From Pseudomonas viridiflava (GTDB lineage: Bacteria; Pseudomonadota; Gammaproteobacteria; Pseudomonadales; Pseudomonadaceae), in the NCBI RefSeq assembly GCF_900590885.1, contig NZ_UUON01000051.1, forward strand, positions 434,001-498,000: a stretch of DNA of 64,000 bases, in the 5' to 3' direction. Position numbers and translations under genes: made by a program. This document shows positions 24,929 to 33,552 of this stretch, piece by piece. The first letter of the stretch is position 1. Each line of letters begins with the position of its first letter. The notes below the pieces were generated by a model. It was given only the letters and a program-made list of their open reading frames with translations. It did not search any database and was not told the origin of the DNA.

Positions 24929-26245
24929 TTAGAAAACGTTGATTGGGTAGTCGGCGAACAGACGGATTTCGTTACCGCCTACGTTGTACTGGTCAGCGTT
25001 GCTGGAAACGCGCAGCCACGAGGCACGAGCACGCAGGCTCAGGTCTTTGGCCGGGCCGCTCTGGACCACGTACTTGAACTGGTTCCAGATTTCACGCTCG
25101 GTGCCATCGCCACGGTTGGTGCCGTCGTCGATGTTGGTACCGCGCACGTAAGCCACGTTGTAGGTCAGGCCCGGTACGCCGAAGGTGGCGAAGTCGATGC
25201 CGTAGCCAACTTGCCACGAACGCTCGTCCTTGCCGTTGAAGTCGGACCAGTAGGAGTTGGCCAGCAGGATGGTGTTGCCGCCGTCGCCGATGCCGCCAGC
25301 GTTGCGGTAGCCGCCGTACAGGTAGCCGGTGTCGCCGGTGCTGCGCTGGTGAGCCACGGTGAAGCTATGCGGGCCAACGGCCCACGTGGCGCCCAGGCTC
25401 CAGATTTTGTTGTCGCGGGCGTCTTCGTCTTTCTGGTTTTCCAGGGCGAAGCTCTTGTCCAGCTTGGTTTTGTAGCCGTTGAAGTCAAAGGTCAGCGACT
25501 GTTTCTCTGGCAGGGCCAGTACGTAGTTGACGTTGACGTATTGCTTCTTCAGCACGTCCTGCATGTCGGAGGCGTACAGGGCAGCCGACAGGCTTTCGGT
25601 GAATTTGTAGCTACCACCGATGTAGTCGATGCTTTTCAGGCGGCCGCTGTCGGTGCCTTCCATGCTCTTGCGGGCTTCTTTGGTGAAGTGACCAGCGTCC
25701 AGTTGCAGACCGGCGATCTCTTTGGAAACGATCGAGGTACCGGTGTAGGTTTCCGACAACAGACGGGAGTTGTCGTACTGCAGCACAGGCACAGCCGGGA
25801 ACTGATCACCGTACTTGAGCACGGTGTTGGAAACGCGGAACTTCACGGCAGCGCCGGCCTTGGCCAGGTCGTCTGCTGGCGAACCCGGGTTGTTGGTGCC
25901 ATCAGGGTTGGTGGTGCCATTGCCGCGCTTGAAGAAGTCGATACCGCCAGCGCCGGAGCGACCTTTACCACCGTCCAGACGGATAGCGTATTGGCCGATC
26001 ACGTCCACACCCACACCGACGGTGCCTTGGGTGAAACCGGACTCGAACTTGCCGATGAAGCCTTGGCCCCATTCGGCTTTGTCTTGCTGGCCGTTCTTGT
26101 AGTCACGGCTGATGTAGGCGTTACGTGCTGCGATGTTCAGGTGGCTGTCTTCAACGAAACCCTTGGATTGATCCTGGTCGTTGGCCATTGCTGTCGATGC
26201 GCTCAAAATCCCCAGAGCGATCAGACTCATCCGTTGCTTCAACAT
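24929..26245 (-). CDS. OprD-family outer-membrane porin
   Basis: 438 residues with a signal peptide (SLIALGILSASTAMA) and the OprD-family N-terminus GFVEDSHLNIAARNAYISRDY. Short beta strands alternate throughout and the protein ends in a phenylalanine (YPINVF), the usual outer-membrane barrel signal. Further family marks are WGQGFIGKFESGFTQGTVG and SLGATWAVGPHSFTVAHQ. Members take up basic amino acids, carboxylates or aromatic acids; the substrate cannot be read from sequence. The gene has a long leader with two stable hairpins. Confidence 0.92.
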   Translation of the reverse strand: MLKQRMSLIALGILSASTAMANDQDQSKGFVEDSHLNIAARNAYISRDYKNGQQDKAEWGQGFIGKFESGFTQGTVGVGVDVIGQYAIRLDGGKGRSGAGGIDFFKRGNGTTNPDGTNNPGSPADDLAKAGAAVKFRVSNTVLKYGDQFPAVPVLQYDNSRLLSETYTGTSIVSKEIAGLQLDAGHFTKEARKSMEGTDSGRLKSIDYIGGSYKFTESLSAALYASDMQDVLKKQYVNVNYVLALPEKQSLTFDFNGYKTKLDKSFALENQKDEDARDNKIWSLGATWAVGPHSFTVAHQRSTGDTGYLYGGYRNAGGIGDGGNTILLANSYWSDFNGKDERSWQVGYGIDFATFGVPGLTYNVAYVRGTNIDDGTNRGDGTEREIWNQFKYVVQSGPAKDLSLRARASWLRVSSNADQYNVGGNEIRLFADYPINVF

Positions 26246-26332
26246 TTCTTATATTCCTTATTACTGGTTGAGTACGCTCTACGACACCAGGCTCCGTGTT
26301 GCTTTCTGGTGTCGACTTTTTCCGGAAAAAAG

Positions 26333-26367
26333 AAGGCCCGCGGGACGACGTATCTGCCGCGGGCCTT
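26333..26367. terminator. Strong terminator-like hairpin in the porin leader, no gene ending here
   Basis: An 11-base GC-rich stem with T-runs on both strands. It is about 90 bases upstream of the porin ATG and no gene reads into it from either side, so it is either a leader attenuator or the end of a small RNA. Confidence 0.6.
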
Positions 26368-26591
26368 TTTTTATTGGATGAGTCATGGCTGTTAGCCACA
26401 GGCGTTGGGCGCAATCCTAGTCGCGCGTTGAACTATGTGTCAATTTCGTGAATCGTCTGTATTTAGGCGAAATGATTCTAAGCAGAGGCCTATTGCCGTT
26501 CTGAAAACGACAAAAATCCCCATCCTCGACCCAAAACGACATATCTGGTAACACATTTAAAAGCTGATACATTTGGGAATCTATAACGCGC

Positions 26592-26610
26592 GCAAATGCA
26601 AATCATTACA
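26592..26610 (+). promoter_or_regulatory. Fur-box-like site
   Basis: GCAAATGCAAATCATTACA matches 13 of 19 positions of the GATAATGATAATCATTATC Fur consensus. It lies 46 bases before the start of a TonB-dependent siderophore receptor, as expected for iron repression. Confidence 0.6.
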
Positions 26611-26655
26611 ATTAACGCGCAGTTTTCCTCCCTAACAATTCGGATACATTCGTCC

Positions 26656-28743
26656 ATGCCTGCCCCTCGCCTGTCGCCCATCACCCTTGGGCTTTCTGTT
26701 CTGCTGTCTGCCGGTTTTGCCTGTGCGGCCACCACGTTGCCCGAGACCTCGATCAGCGCCGAAGCTGACGAGGACGATCCACGCGTGAAGGAAACCAGCA
26801 CCGCTACCCGCACCGCCACACCCGTGCGGTATGTGCCCCAGGCCATCGACTCGGTAAAAACCGAAAGCCTGCGCTCCTACGGCACCAATGACCTGGGCCA
26901 GGCCTTGAGCGGCATCCCCAACGTGAGCAGCGGCGCCGACACGCGCTTCGACAGCTTGCGCATTCGAGGTTTTGACGCGAGCAACGACTTCTACCTGGAC
27001 GGCATTCGCGACGACAGCCAATACGTGCGCGACCTGCACAACATCGAGCGCATCGAAGTGCTCAAAGGCCCGGCAGCGGTGCTCTACGGGCGAGGCGGTC
27101 AGGGAGGGATCGTCAACCGCGTGAGCAAACTGCCCACGGCCGGGCATAAGTCGAGCATCGAAGCCCAGGGCGGCAGCAATGACCTGCGCAGCCTGTACGC
27201 GGATTTGAGCACCGACCCCACAGACACCATCAGCCTGCGCCTGAACATGGGCAACCAGGACAACAACAGCTTCCGCGACGGCGTCAGCGGCAATCGCCAG
27301 CTGTTTGCCCCGTCCATGAGCTGGCAGCTGACACCGGACCTGAACTGGCTGGTGCAATACGAATACAGCCGCTACAACCGCACGCCGGACCGTGGCATCC
27401 CCGCAGTCAACGGGCGCCCGGCGGACGTGAGCCGCAGCACCACCTACTTTGATAGCAACGATTACATCGACGACAAAACCCAGTCGCTGCGCTCCAAGCT
27501 GGCCTACGAACTCAACGACAATTGGCAACTGCGCCAGACCCTGGGCGTGTTCAAGCTCGACAGCGATTTCGACAACACCTACCAGACCGGCTACACCCCG
27601 GCGACCAACAGCGTCACGCGCCAACACTGGCAGCAGGACCTGACCACCCTCAATATCTTCAACAACGTCGAGCTCGAAGGCGGCTTCAGCACCTACGGCC
27701 TGGAGCACCGCCTGCTCACCGGCCTGGAGCTGGGCAACCAGCGCCGCGACCCCAAGCTATACACCGCCACTGCGGTCGGCCGTGGCGGCCGGGTCGTGCC
27801 TCCCGTGGACCTCAACCAGCCCAATCGCCACCTGAGCCACACCGGGTCGATGAGCGTGTCGAGCAACAACCACACCGAAGTCGAAAGCCGCGCCGTTTAC
27901 GTGCAGGACCAACTGCGCCTGAACGATCAGTGGCAAGTGCTGGGCGGCCTGCGCTACGACTACTTCGAAGTGGACACTAAAAACAAACTGCTCAACACCC
28001 AGCAAGCCGTCGAGAGCCGCAGCACCAGCCCGCGCTTCGGCCTGGTGTGGACGCCGCTGGAGCATCACTCGTTCTACGCCTCGTGGAGCAAAACCTTCTC
28101 CCCGGCGGGTGGCGGTTTGATCGGCATCACGCCCAACGCGGCCGGCAGCGTCAACGACCTGAGCCCCGAGCTGACCAAGCAGAAGGAAATCGGCGTGAAG
28201 AGCGACTGGCTCTACGATCGCCTCAGCACCACCCTGGCCGTGTATGAACTGGAACTCTACAACCGCCGTACCAGCGACCCGCTGGACCGCACCATCACAC
28301 TGCTCAGCGGCCTGCAACGTTCACGCGGCGTGGAGCTGACGGCCACCGGAAAACTGGTCGACAACTGGTATGTGCGCGGCGGCATCGGCCTGCAGGATGC
28401 CAAGGTCGAGAAGGACAACAATGGTTTTGAAGGTAAACGCGTGAGCGACGTGGCCAAGCGCAACGCCAGCCTGTTCATCACCTGGAAACCGGAAATGGGC
28501 TGGTACGCGGAAACCGGGCTGACGCTGGTGGGTGACCGTTATGCCGACAGCCTCAACACCGCCGTGCTGCCGGGTTATGGGCGTTGGGACGCGTTGGCAG
28601 GCTTTCGCCAGAAGGAATGGGACCTGCGGGCGGCGCTTAACAATATCGCCGACAAGACTTACTACGCGTCGGCGACCAGTGTGGCGCAGATTCAGCCGGG
28701 TGAGCCGCGTAGCCTGGTGGTCACGGGCACCTACAGCTTCTAA
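26656..28743 (+). CDS. TonB-dependent siderophore receptor (Fiu/PiuA-like)
   Basis: About 695 residues from the ATG at 26656; an upstream ATG in the same frame lies inside the Fur-like site. Signal peptide (ITLGLSVLLSAGFACA), plug domain with YVPQAIDSV, LRIRGFDASNDFYLDGIRDD, IEVLKGPAAVLYGRGGQGG and IVNRVSK, then a 22-strand-type barrel ending in GTYSF. The plug motifs are those of Fiu/PiuA-type catecholate or xenosiderophore receptors. It should import a ferric siderophore with TonB-ExbBD energy and be induced by low iron. No linked dioxygenase (piuC) or sigma/anti-sigma genes are seen. Confidence 0.92.
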   Translation: MPAPRLSPITLGLSVLLSAGFACAATTLPETSISAEADEDDPRVKETSTATRTATPVRYVPQAIDSVKTESLRSYGTNDLGQALSGIPNVSSGADTRFDSLRIRGFDASNDFYLDGIRDDSQYVRDLHNIERIEVLKGPAAVLYGRGGQGGIVNRVSKLPTAGHKSSIEAQGGSNDLRSLYADLSTDPTDTISLRLNMGNQDNNSFRDGVSGNRQLFAPSMSWQLTPDLNWLVQYEYSRYNRTPDRGIPAVNGRPADVSRSTTYFDSNDYIDDKTQSLRSKLAYELNDNWQLRQTLGVFKLDSDFDNTYQTGYTPATNSVTRQHWQQDLTTLNIFNNVELEGGFSTYGLEHRLLTGLELGNQRRDPKLYTATAVGRGGRVVPPVDLNQPNRHLSHTGSMSVSSNNHTEVESRAVYVQDQLRLNDQWQVLGGLRYDYFEVDTKNKLLNTQQAVESRSTSPRFGLVWTPLEHHSFYASWSKTFSPAGGGLIGITPNAAGSVNDLSPELTKQKEIGVKSDWLYDRLSTTLAVYELELYNRRTSDPLDRTITLLSGLQRSRGVELTATGKLVDNWYVRGGIGLQDAKVEKDNNGFEGKRVSDVAKRNASLFITWKPEMGWYAETGLTLVGDRYADSLNTAVLPGYGRWDALAGFRQKEWDLRAALNNIADKTYYASATSVAQIQPGEPRSLVVTGTYSF

Positions 28744-28760
28744 AGCCGTTCACAGAATTA

Positions 28761-28809
28761 AATGTGGGAGGAGGCAAGTCGAATCGTCGCACCGCCCCTC
28801 CCACACTTG
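28761..28809. repeat. REP-family repeat, variant with GTCGAATCGTCGCACCGCCC core
   Basis: Ends GTGGGAGG...CCTCCCACA enclosing a core that recurs in inverted orientation at about 48346-48372, so the same variant element is present twice in the window. It may serve as terminator for the receptor gene. Confidence 0.7.
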
Positions 28810-28822
28810 ATATCAGTGTTGT

Positions 28823-29038
28823 TTAGTTTTTCAGCAGGTCGCACAACGCGTGCACTTCATCCTCACTGAACAACCCCTGTGGATAACGCTCGCTCATCAC
28901 GCGGCGCAGGTCTGGCTGCTGCCTGATCTGCCGCGAGCCGTTTTCCTTCAACCAATGCGCCAGCGCATGAATCGCGTCGCCGTTGACCCGCGTAGGGTGG
29001 AACGTGCGGGTGTACATAAGGTTGATATCGGCATTCAT
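28823..29038 (-). CDS. Small hypothetical protein
   Basis: 71 residues from the ATG at 29036-29038, behind TAGGAGAG; a longer frame starts 42 bases upstream without such a site. The sequence is acidic-basic mixed and helical (DAIHALAHWLKENGSRQI, SEDEVHALCDLLKN), with no membrane segment. I do not recognise the family. Confidence 0.65.
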   Translation of the reverse strand: MNADINLMYTRTFHPTRVNGDAIHALAHWLKENGSRQIRQQPDLRRVMSERYPQGLFSEDEVHALCDLLKN

Positions 29039-29177
29039 TTCAGCGCTCTCTCCTACTGCGTGAGCGGCTAACTTACTCAAGGTTTATGACAGAACCGCTT
29101 AGTCATCACCTTGGGCCACTGTGACACCAGCGATACAAGAGCTATGCCAAGGTCTCGGGTTTACAGGCATTTGCCCA

Positions 29178-29212
29178 CAAAAAAGCCCGCGACCTTGCAG
29201 GGCCGCGGGCTT
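29178..29212 (-). terminator. Terminator of aguA
   Basis: AAGCCCGCG/CGCGGGCTT stem followed on the minus strand by a run of T, about 60 bases after the aguA stop. Confidence 0.85.
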
Positions 29213-29272
29213 GCCGGGGGGGCTGGAACCGGGTATCGCCCGGTCACCGCCCTGAGGCTGTTACAACTGCAC

Positions 29273-30379
29273 TCAATTCTTGTGCGGAGCCGGCTGTTGT
29301 TGGGTCAGGCAATGGATGTTGCCACCGCCCAGTAACAGTTCACGGCCCGGCACCATCACCACTTCGTGCTGCGGGAACAGGTTCTGCAGGATCGCCTTGG
29401 CCTGGCTGTCCAGCGGGTCGTCGAAGCTCGGCGCGATGATACCGCCGTTGACGATCAGGAAGTTCACGTAGGAGCCGGCCAGGCGCACGCTTGGGTTGCG
29501 CTCCTGGGTTCCGTCCACCGGGTCCACGCCGGCGCACTCTTCCTCGGTCGCGTACAGCGGCCCCGGGATAGGCATTTTGTGCACTGTGAACGCGCGGCCC
29601 TGGGCGTCGGTGCTGCTTTGCAGTACATCCATGGCAGCGTGGCACCGCGCGTAGTTCGGGTCTTGCGGGTCGTCGGTCCAGGCCAGCAGGACTTCGCCTG
29701 GGCGCACGTAGCAGCAGAAGTTATCCACATGGCCGTCGGTTTCGTCATTGAACAGGCCGTCCGGCAGCCAGATGATCTTATCCACAGCCAAGTTGGCGCT
29801 CAGCACCGCTTCGATTTCGGCGCGGTCCAGGTGCGGGTTGCGATTGCGGTTCAGCAGGCATTCTTCGGTGGTGATCAGCGTGCCTTCGCCATCAACGTGG
29901 ATCGAGCCACCTTCCAGCACGAAACCTTCAGTGCGGTAGCGCGACGCGCGTTCGATTTCGAGGATCTTGCCGCCCACCTGCGAGTCTCGGTTCCAGGGCG
30001 CGTAGAGGCCGCCGTCAAAACCGCCCCAGGCGTTGAAGTCCCAGTTCACGCCGCGCACTTCACCGCTGTTGTTGATCACGAAGGTCGGGCCGGTATCACG
30101 CACCCAGGCATCGTCGCTGGACATCTCCACCACACGGATATTCGGCACGTCCAGACGCGCGCGGGCGTTTTCGTACTGGCCGGCGGAAACCGCCACGGTG
30201 ACCGGTTCGAACCGCGCAATGGCCTTGGCCACCGCCACGTGAGCGGCCTGCGCCGGCTTGCCACCCAGGCGCCAGTTGTCCGGGCGCTCGGGCCAGACCA
30301 TCCAGGTTTGGGTCTGTGGCGCCCATTCGGCAGGCATATGGAAGCCATCGGCGCGGGGGGTGCTGTGCAGGGTGGTCAT
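29273..30379 (-). CDS. aguA: Agmatine deiminase
   Basis: 368 residues, full length. It converts agmatine to N-carbamoylputrescine and ammonia, the first step of agmatine use to putrescine. Family motifs: MPAEWAPQTQTWMVWPERPDNWR at the N-terminus, WNFNAWGG-like region (VNWDFNAWGGF), EGGSIHVDGEGTLITTEECLLN, and the nucleophile Cys in GGNIHCLTQQQP near residue 357. The partner aguB (carbamoylputrescine amidohydrolase) is not adjacent here. The gene after it on the same strand (30501) is 120 bases upstream, with its own hairpin between. Confidence 0.96.
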   Translation of the reverse strand: MTTLHSTPRADGFHMPAEWAPQTQTWMVWPERPDNWRLGGKPAQAAHVAVAKAIARFEPVTVAVSAGQYENARARLDVPNIRVVEMSSDDAWVRDTGPTFVINNSGEVRGVNWDFNAWGGFDGGLYAPWNRDSQVGGKILEIERASRYRTEGFVLEGGSIHVDGEGTLITTEECLLNRNRNPHLDRAEIEAVLSANLAVDKIIWLPDGLFNDETDGHVDNFCCYVRPGEVLLAWTDDPQDPNYARCHAAMDVLQSSTDAQGRAFTVHKMPIPGPLYATEEECAGVDPVDGTQERNPSVRLAGSYVNFLIVNGGIIAPSFDDPLDSQAKAILQNLFPQHEVVMVPGRELLLGGGNIHCLTQQQPAPHKN

Positions 30380-30480
30380 GGCGATCAGGACTCCGAATGG
30401 GGTTGAAGGTCGACTTTATAACGGATAAAAATCGGCATTAAAAGCGATCAACGATCATGAATGATAAATATGACAATAAA

Positions 30481-30501
30481 TAGCCGATAACAATCGGCTA
30501 T
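30481..30501 (-). terminator. Hairpin between the fusion gene and aguA
   Basis: TAGCCGAT-AACA-ATCGGCTA, placed at the end of the 30501 gene on the minus strand and followed by TTTATTG. A weak terminator. Confidence 0.5.
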
Positions 30502-33401
30502 CACAGCTGCTCGTCCAGGACCTTCGACAGCATGTCGACAAAGAAATCCACGCTGCGCCTGGAAGTGACCATGGGCGGCTTGATCTTGAGGATGTTCAAG
30601 TAGTCGCCGGTGGGCTGCATGAAAATCCCCAGCTCACGCAAGCGCTCGCACAGCAGCGTGGTTTCTTGCGTGGCGGGTTCCAGGGTGTGTCGGTCGCGCA
30701 CCAACTCCAGGCCCAGATAGAAGCCGGAACCGTGCACGGCGCCCACCAAGGGGTGACGGTCGATCAGTTCTTCCAATCGCGCCTTGAAATGCCCGCCAAC
30801 AACCTGGGCGTTTTCCCACAGATTTTCTTCCTCCATTACATCCAGCACTGCCATGCCGATCCTGCAACTGACCGGGCTGCCCCCCGACGACGAGAAGAAG
30901 TAGCCCTCGGCCTCCAGTGACTCGGCAATTTCACGCCGCGTGATCACCACCCCCAACGGCTGGCCGTTGCCCATGCCCTTGGCCATGGTGATGATATCGG
31001 GCACCACGCCCTGCTCCTCAAAGCCCCAGAAGAAATGGCCCATGCGGCCATACCCCACCTGCACTTCATCGGCGATGCACACGCCGCCCTGGGCGCGCAC
31101 CAACCCATAGACCTGCTGTAAATAGCCCGGTGGCAGGGAGATGCCACCGGCATTGCCATACACCGGCTCGCAGATAAAGCCCGCCAGTTGGCGTTTGCTC
31201 GCGGCGACTTTCGCCAGGTTGTGTTCCACACTTCGTACGTAATCCGGCGCGCTGTCCTGCCCACGGAACTCGCCCCGATAGGTATTCGGCGCGGTCACCG
31301 GGTGCACCCAATCCGGCCGGCTGCTCAGCGCCTGGGGGTTGTCGGCAATCGAGGTCGACACCGCATCCGCCGCCACCGACCAACCGTGGTACGCCTCCAG
31401 CACGCTGAGCATGTCGCGCCCGCCGCTGTAGGCCCAGGCCAGACGGATCGCCAGGTCGTTGGCTTCGGTGCCGCTGTTGACCAGGAACACGCGGTCCATG
31501 CCTTCTGGCGCCAGCGCCAGCAAGCGCTCGGAAAACTCCGCAATCGCCGCGTAGTGAAAGCGCGAGTTGGTGTTGAGCAGCGACCACTGGCGCGCCGCCA
31601 CCGCCGCCATGCGTGGGTGTCCATGGCCCAGCACTGCGACGTTGTTGAGCATGTCGAGGTAGGACCGGCCCTGCATGTCGATCAGATGATTGCGCCAGCC
31701 GCGCTCGATACGCGGCGGGTCGACGTAATAGTGTTTCTGCGAGCGCGCGAAACTGGCGTCACGGCGGGCCAGCAGGGCTTCGGGGTCCAGCTCGGTCTCG
31801 GCATCACAGGCCAGCCCCAGCAGCGCTGCCGGCGATGGGCAAAGCTGTTGCCACGCCTGCGCCCGCGACGGCGTACAAAACAGCGGCGCCAGCAAATCAG
31901 TGCGACACAGCTGCACCCGCAGCGGGCCCGCGACCTCGCCGATCACTTGGCCCTTGAGCACGGCGGCGCCAGGCTGCAACAGCGCCTTGACGCCCCACAG
32001 CCGCACGCTCGACGCGTTGTTGTGCAGATAAAACTCGCCTCCCGCGCGCGCATGCACCGTGCCGGCAAACGGCGCTTCGACAGAGGTGCCCAGGGGCACA
32101 TGCAGTTCCACATGCAGCGGGAATGTTTCCGGCTCATCGGCGCTGTCGGGCTGTGTGCGTGACAACCGATATTGCCCATAACGGCTCGCCGCCAGGCCAT
32201 GCACCGCCGCCGCGTCCTGCAATAAACGCTGGTCGATACCGGCCTGCTCCCAGTTACCTGCCTCGAAATGCGGGCTGAGTACACCCAAGTCGATCAGCGC
32301 AAACTCACGGCCCACCAAGCCCGGCAACAAAGGCGCGAAGCCTTGGCCGGCAATCGGCGCCGGTGCCTGCCCGACACAGCCAAGAATCGCCGCCTCCATC
32401 AATTCGAACGGCACCGAGGTCGCCACATGGAAAATTTCCCACTCATGCTCGGCGTTTTTCAGCAGGTAGGTGTTATCCGGATCCAGGCGTTGCTGCTGCT
32501 CGCTGCTCAACACCAGCACCGCCGCACGCGCGACGATCAGCGGCCACAGCGCCTGCAATTCTTCGTGCTGCAACGGCGTGATGGCATGGCAGGCCTGGAT
32601 CGCCGGCAGGATGGCAAACGGGTCGCCCTCGGCATGGTGCAACAAGGCCGCGCACGTTACCGACAGGTCGGCAATGCGCCAAGTGTGCACCAGGTCGCCA
32701 AAATCGATCACGCCCTGGATTTGCCAATGACGCTGGGCATCGCGCTGCCACACCACGTTGTCATCGGTGATGTCCATGTGCACTGCCTGCCACGGCAGGT
32801 GGTCGACCAGGGGACGGATGCGCGTTTCAACCTGCTCGGCAGCGTGCTCCAGCGCGGCGCGGTGCGGCAGGTTTGGCAACGTGGCCAGCAGGTGGGTGAT
32901 CAGCTCGCGGGCATGGCGTGGGTCCCACTGCAGGGTGCGGTCCAGGCCCGGGTGGGTGAAGTCGGCCAGCGCCAGGCTCATGCGGCCGCACAATTCGCCG
33001 AAACCTGCGATCACGTCACGACCGAGGTGAGGCAGATGAGTCAGGGGCTGGCCGTCGATATAGTCCAGCAACCGCACGTGCAGGGTTTGGCCGTCGAGCG
33101 TCAGGGTCAGCAGCTCTTCGCCGTTCAACGCCTGGATGACCTTGGGCACGCGCACGGCCTGCAGCGTGTTGAGCGCAGCGTGCTGGGCCTGTGACTCCAC
33201 GGCGGCATAGTCGCCCCGGCAGATTTTCAGAACAAAGCGGCCACGGGCGCTGTCGACTTTGTAGTTGAGGTCTTGCTGGCTGCCCAGTGATTGCAACGCG
33301 CCAGTGAGGCCGTAATGCTGCTCAAGCAGTTGCGCCGCCTGATCGAGGCCGACTTGCGGGCAGGGTAGACTGGCGCGGTGGATCAGCGTGGCGAGCAGCA
33401 T
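30501..33401 (-). CDS. Three-domain fusion: APH-type kinase, M23-like domain, class-III aminotransferase-fold enzyme (possible phospho-lyase)
   Basis: 966 residues from the ATG at 33399-33401 with GAGG upstream. Residues about 20-340 form an aminoglycoside-phosphotransferase-type kinase (QDLNYKVDSARGRFVLKICRG; catalytic VHMDITDDNVVW; metal Asp in GVIDFGD). About 410-530 is a lysostaphin/M23-like beta domain (VELHVPLGTSVEAPFAGTV) with no clear zinc set. About 560-966 is a class-III PLP enzyme (IDMQGRSYLDMLNNVAVLGH, CIADEVQVGYGRMG, PLP lysine in MAKGMGNG). In animals the matching separate proteins are hydroxylysine kinase and the phospho-lyases AGXT2L1/2, so this fusion may phosphorylate an amino alcohol or hydroxy amino acid and then eliminate phosphate. 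The real substrate is unknown. Confidence 0.88.
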   Translation of the reverse strand: MLLATLIHRASLPCPQVGLDQAAQLLEQHYGLTGALQSLGSQQDLNYKVDSARGRFVLKICRGDYAAVESQAQHAALNTLQAVRVPKVIQALNGEELLTLTLDGQTLHVRLLDYIDGQPLTHLPHLGRDVIAGFGELCGRMSLALADFTHPGLDRTLQWDPRHARELITHLLATLPNLPHRAALEHAAEQVETRIRPLVDHLPWQAVHMDITDDNVVWQRDAQRHWQIQGVIDFGDLVHTWRIADLSVTCAALLHHAEGDPFAILPAIQACHAITPLQHEELQALWPLIVARAAVLVLSSEQQQRLDPDNTYLLKNAEHEWEIFHVATSVPFELMEAAILGCVGQAPAPIAGQGFAPLLPGLVGREFALIDLGVLSPHFEAGNWEQAGIDQRLLQDAAAVHGLAASRYGQYRLSRTQPDSADEPETFPLHVELHVPLGTSVEAPFAGTVHARAGGEFYLHNNASSVRLWGVKALLQPGAAVLKGQVIGEVAGPLRVQLCRTDLLAPLFCTPSRAQAWQQLCPSPAALLGLACDAETELDPEALLARRDASFARSQKHYYVDPPRIERGWRNHLIDMQGRSYLDMLNNVAVLGHGHPRMAAVAARQWSLLNTNSRFHYAAIAEFSERLLALAPEGMDRVFLVNSGTEANDLAIRLAWAYSGGRDMLSVLEAYHGWSVAADAVSTSIADNPQALSSRPDWVHPVTAPNTYRGEFRGQDSAPDYVRSVEHNLAKVAASKRQLAGFICEPVYGNAGGISLPPGYLQQVYGLVRAQGGVCIADEVQVGYGRMGHFFWGFEEQGVVPDIITMAKGMGNGQPLGVVITRREIAESLEAEGYFFSSSGGSPVSCRIGMAVLDVMEEENLWENAQVVGGHFKARLEELIDRHPLVGAVHGSGFYLGLELVRDRHTLEPATQETTLLCERLRELGIFMQPTGDYLNILKIKPPMVTSRRSVDFFVDMLSKVLDEQL

Positions 33402-33552
33402 GGGAGGTGGCCTCGGTTTTTTTTCAGGGGTGTATATCGCCATTGTTCAGGGCGCTTACGCAACCCCCCGATACAAACCGCGCTGCCCGGTGCCACAACA
33501 CCGGCTATGCTCCATTCGCTAAACGTACGTCTTAAGGAAAAGGGCCCCCGAC

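Larger units (their letters stand above)
26246..26655. promoter_or_regulatory. Divergent control region of the porin and TonB-receptor genes with tandem hairpins
   Basis: 410 bases between divergent genes. Two hairpins lie in the porin leader: GACACCAG/CTGGTGTC (26283-26313) and an 11-base stem AAGGCCCGCGG/CCGCGGGCCTT (26333-26367). On the plus strand both are followed by T-runs; on the minus strand the second is followed by CTTTTTT, so it is terminator-like in the direction of the porin. A Fur-like site lies at 26592-26610. No protein gene is seen. Confidence 0.6.

Noticed and set aside
26596..26655. Upstream start for the siderophore receptor
   Set aside because: The extra 20 residues would place the start inside the Fur-like site and before the signal peptide; the ATG at 26656 gives a normal signal sequence.
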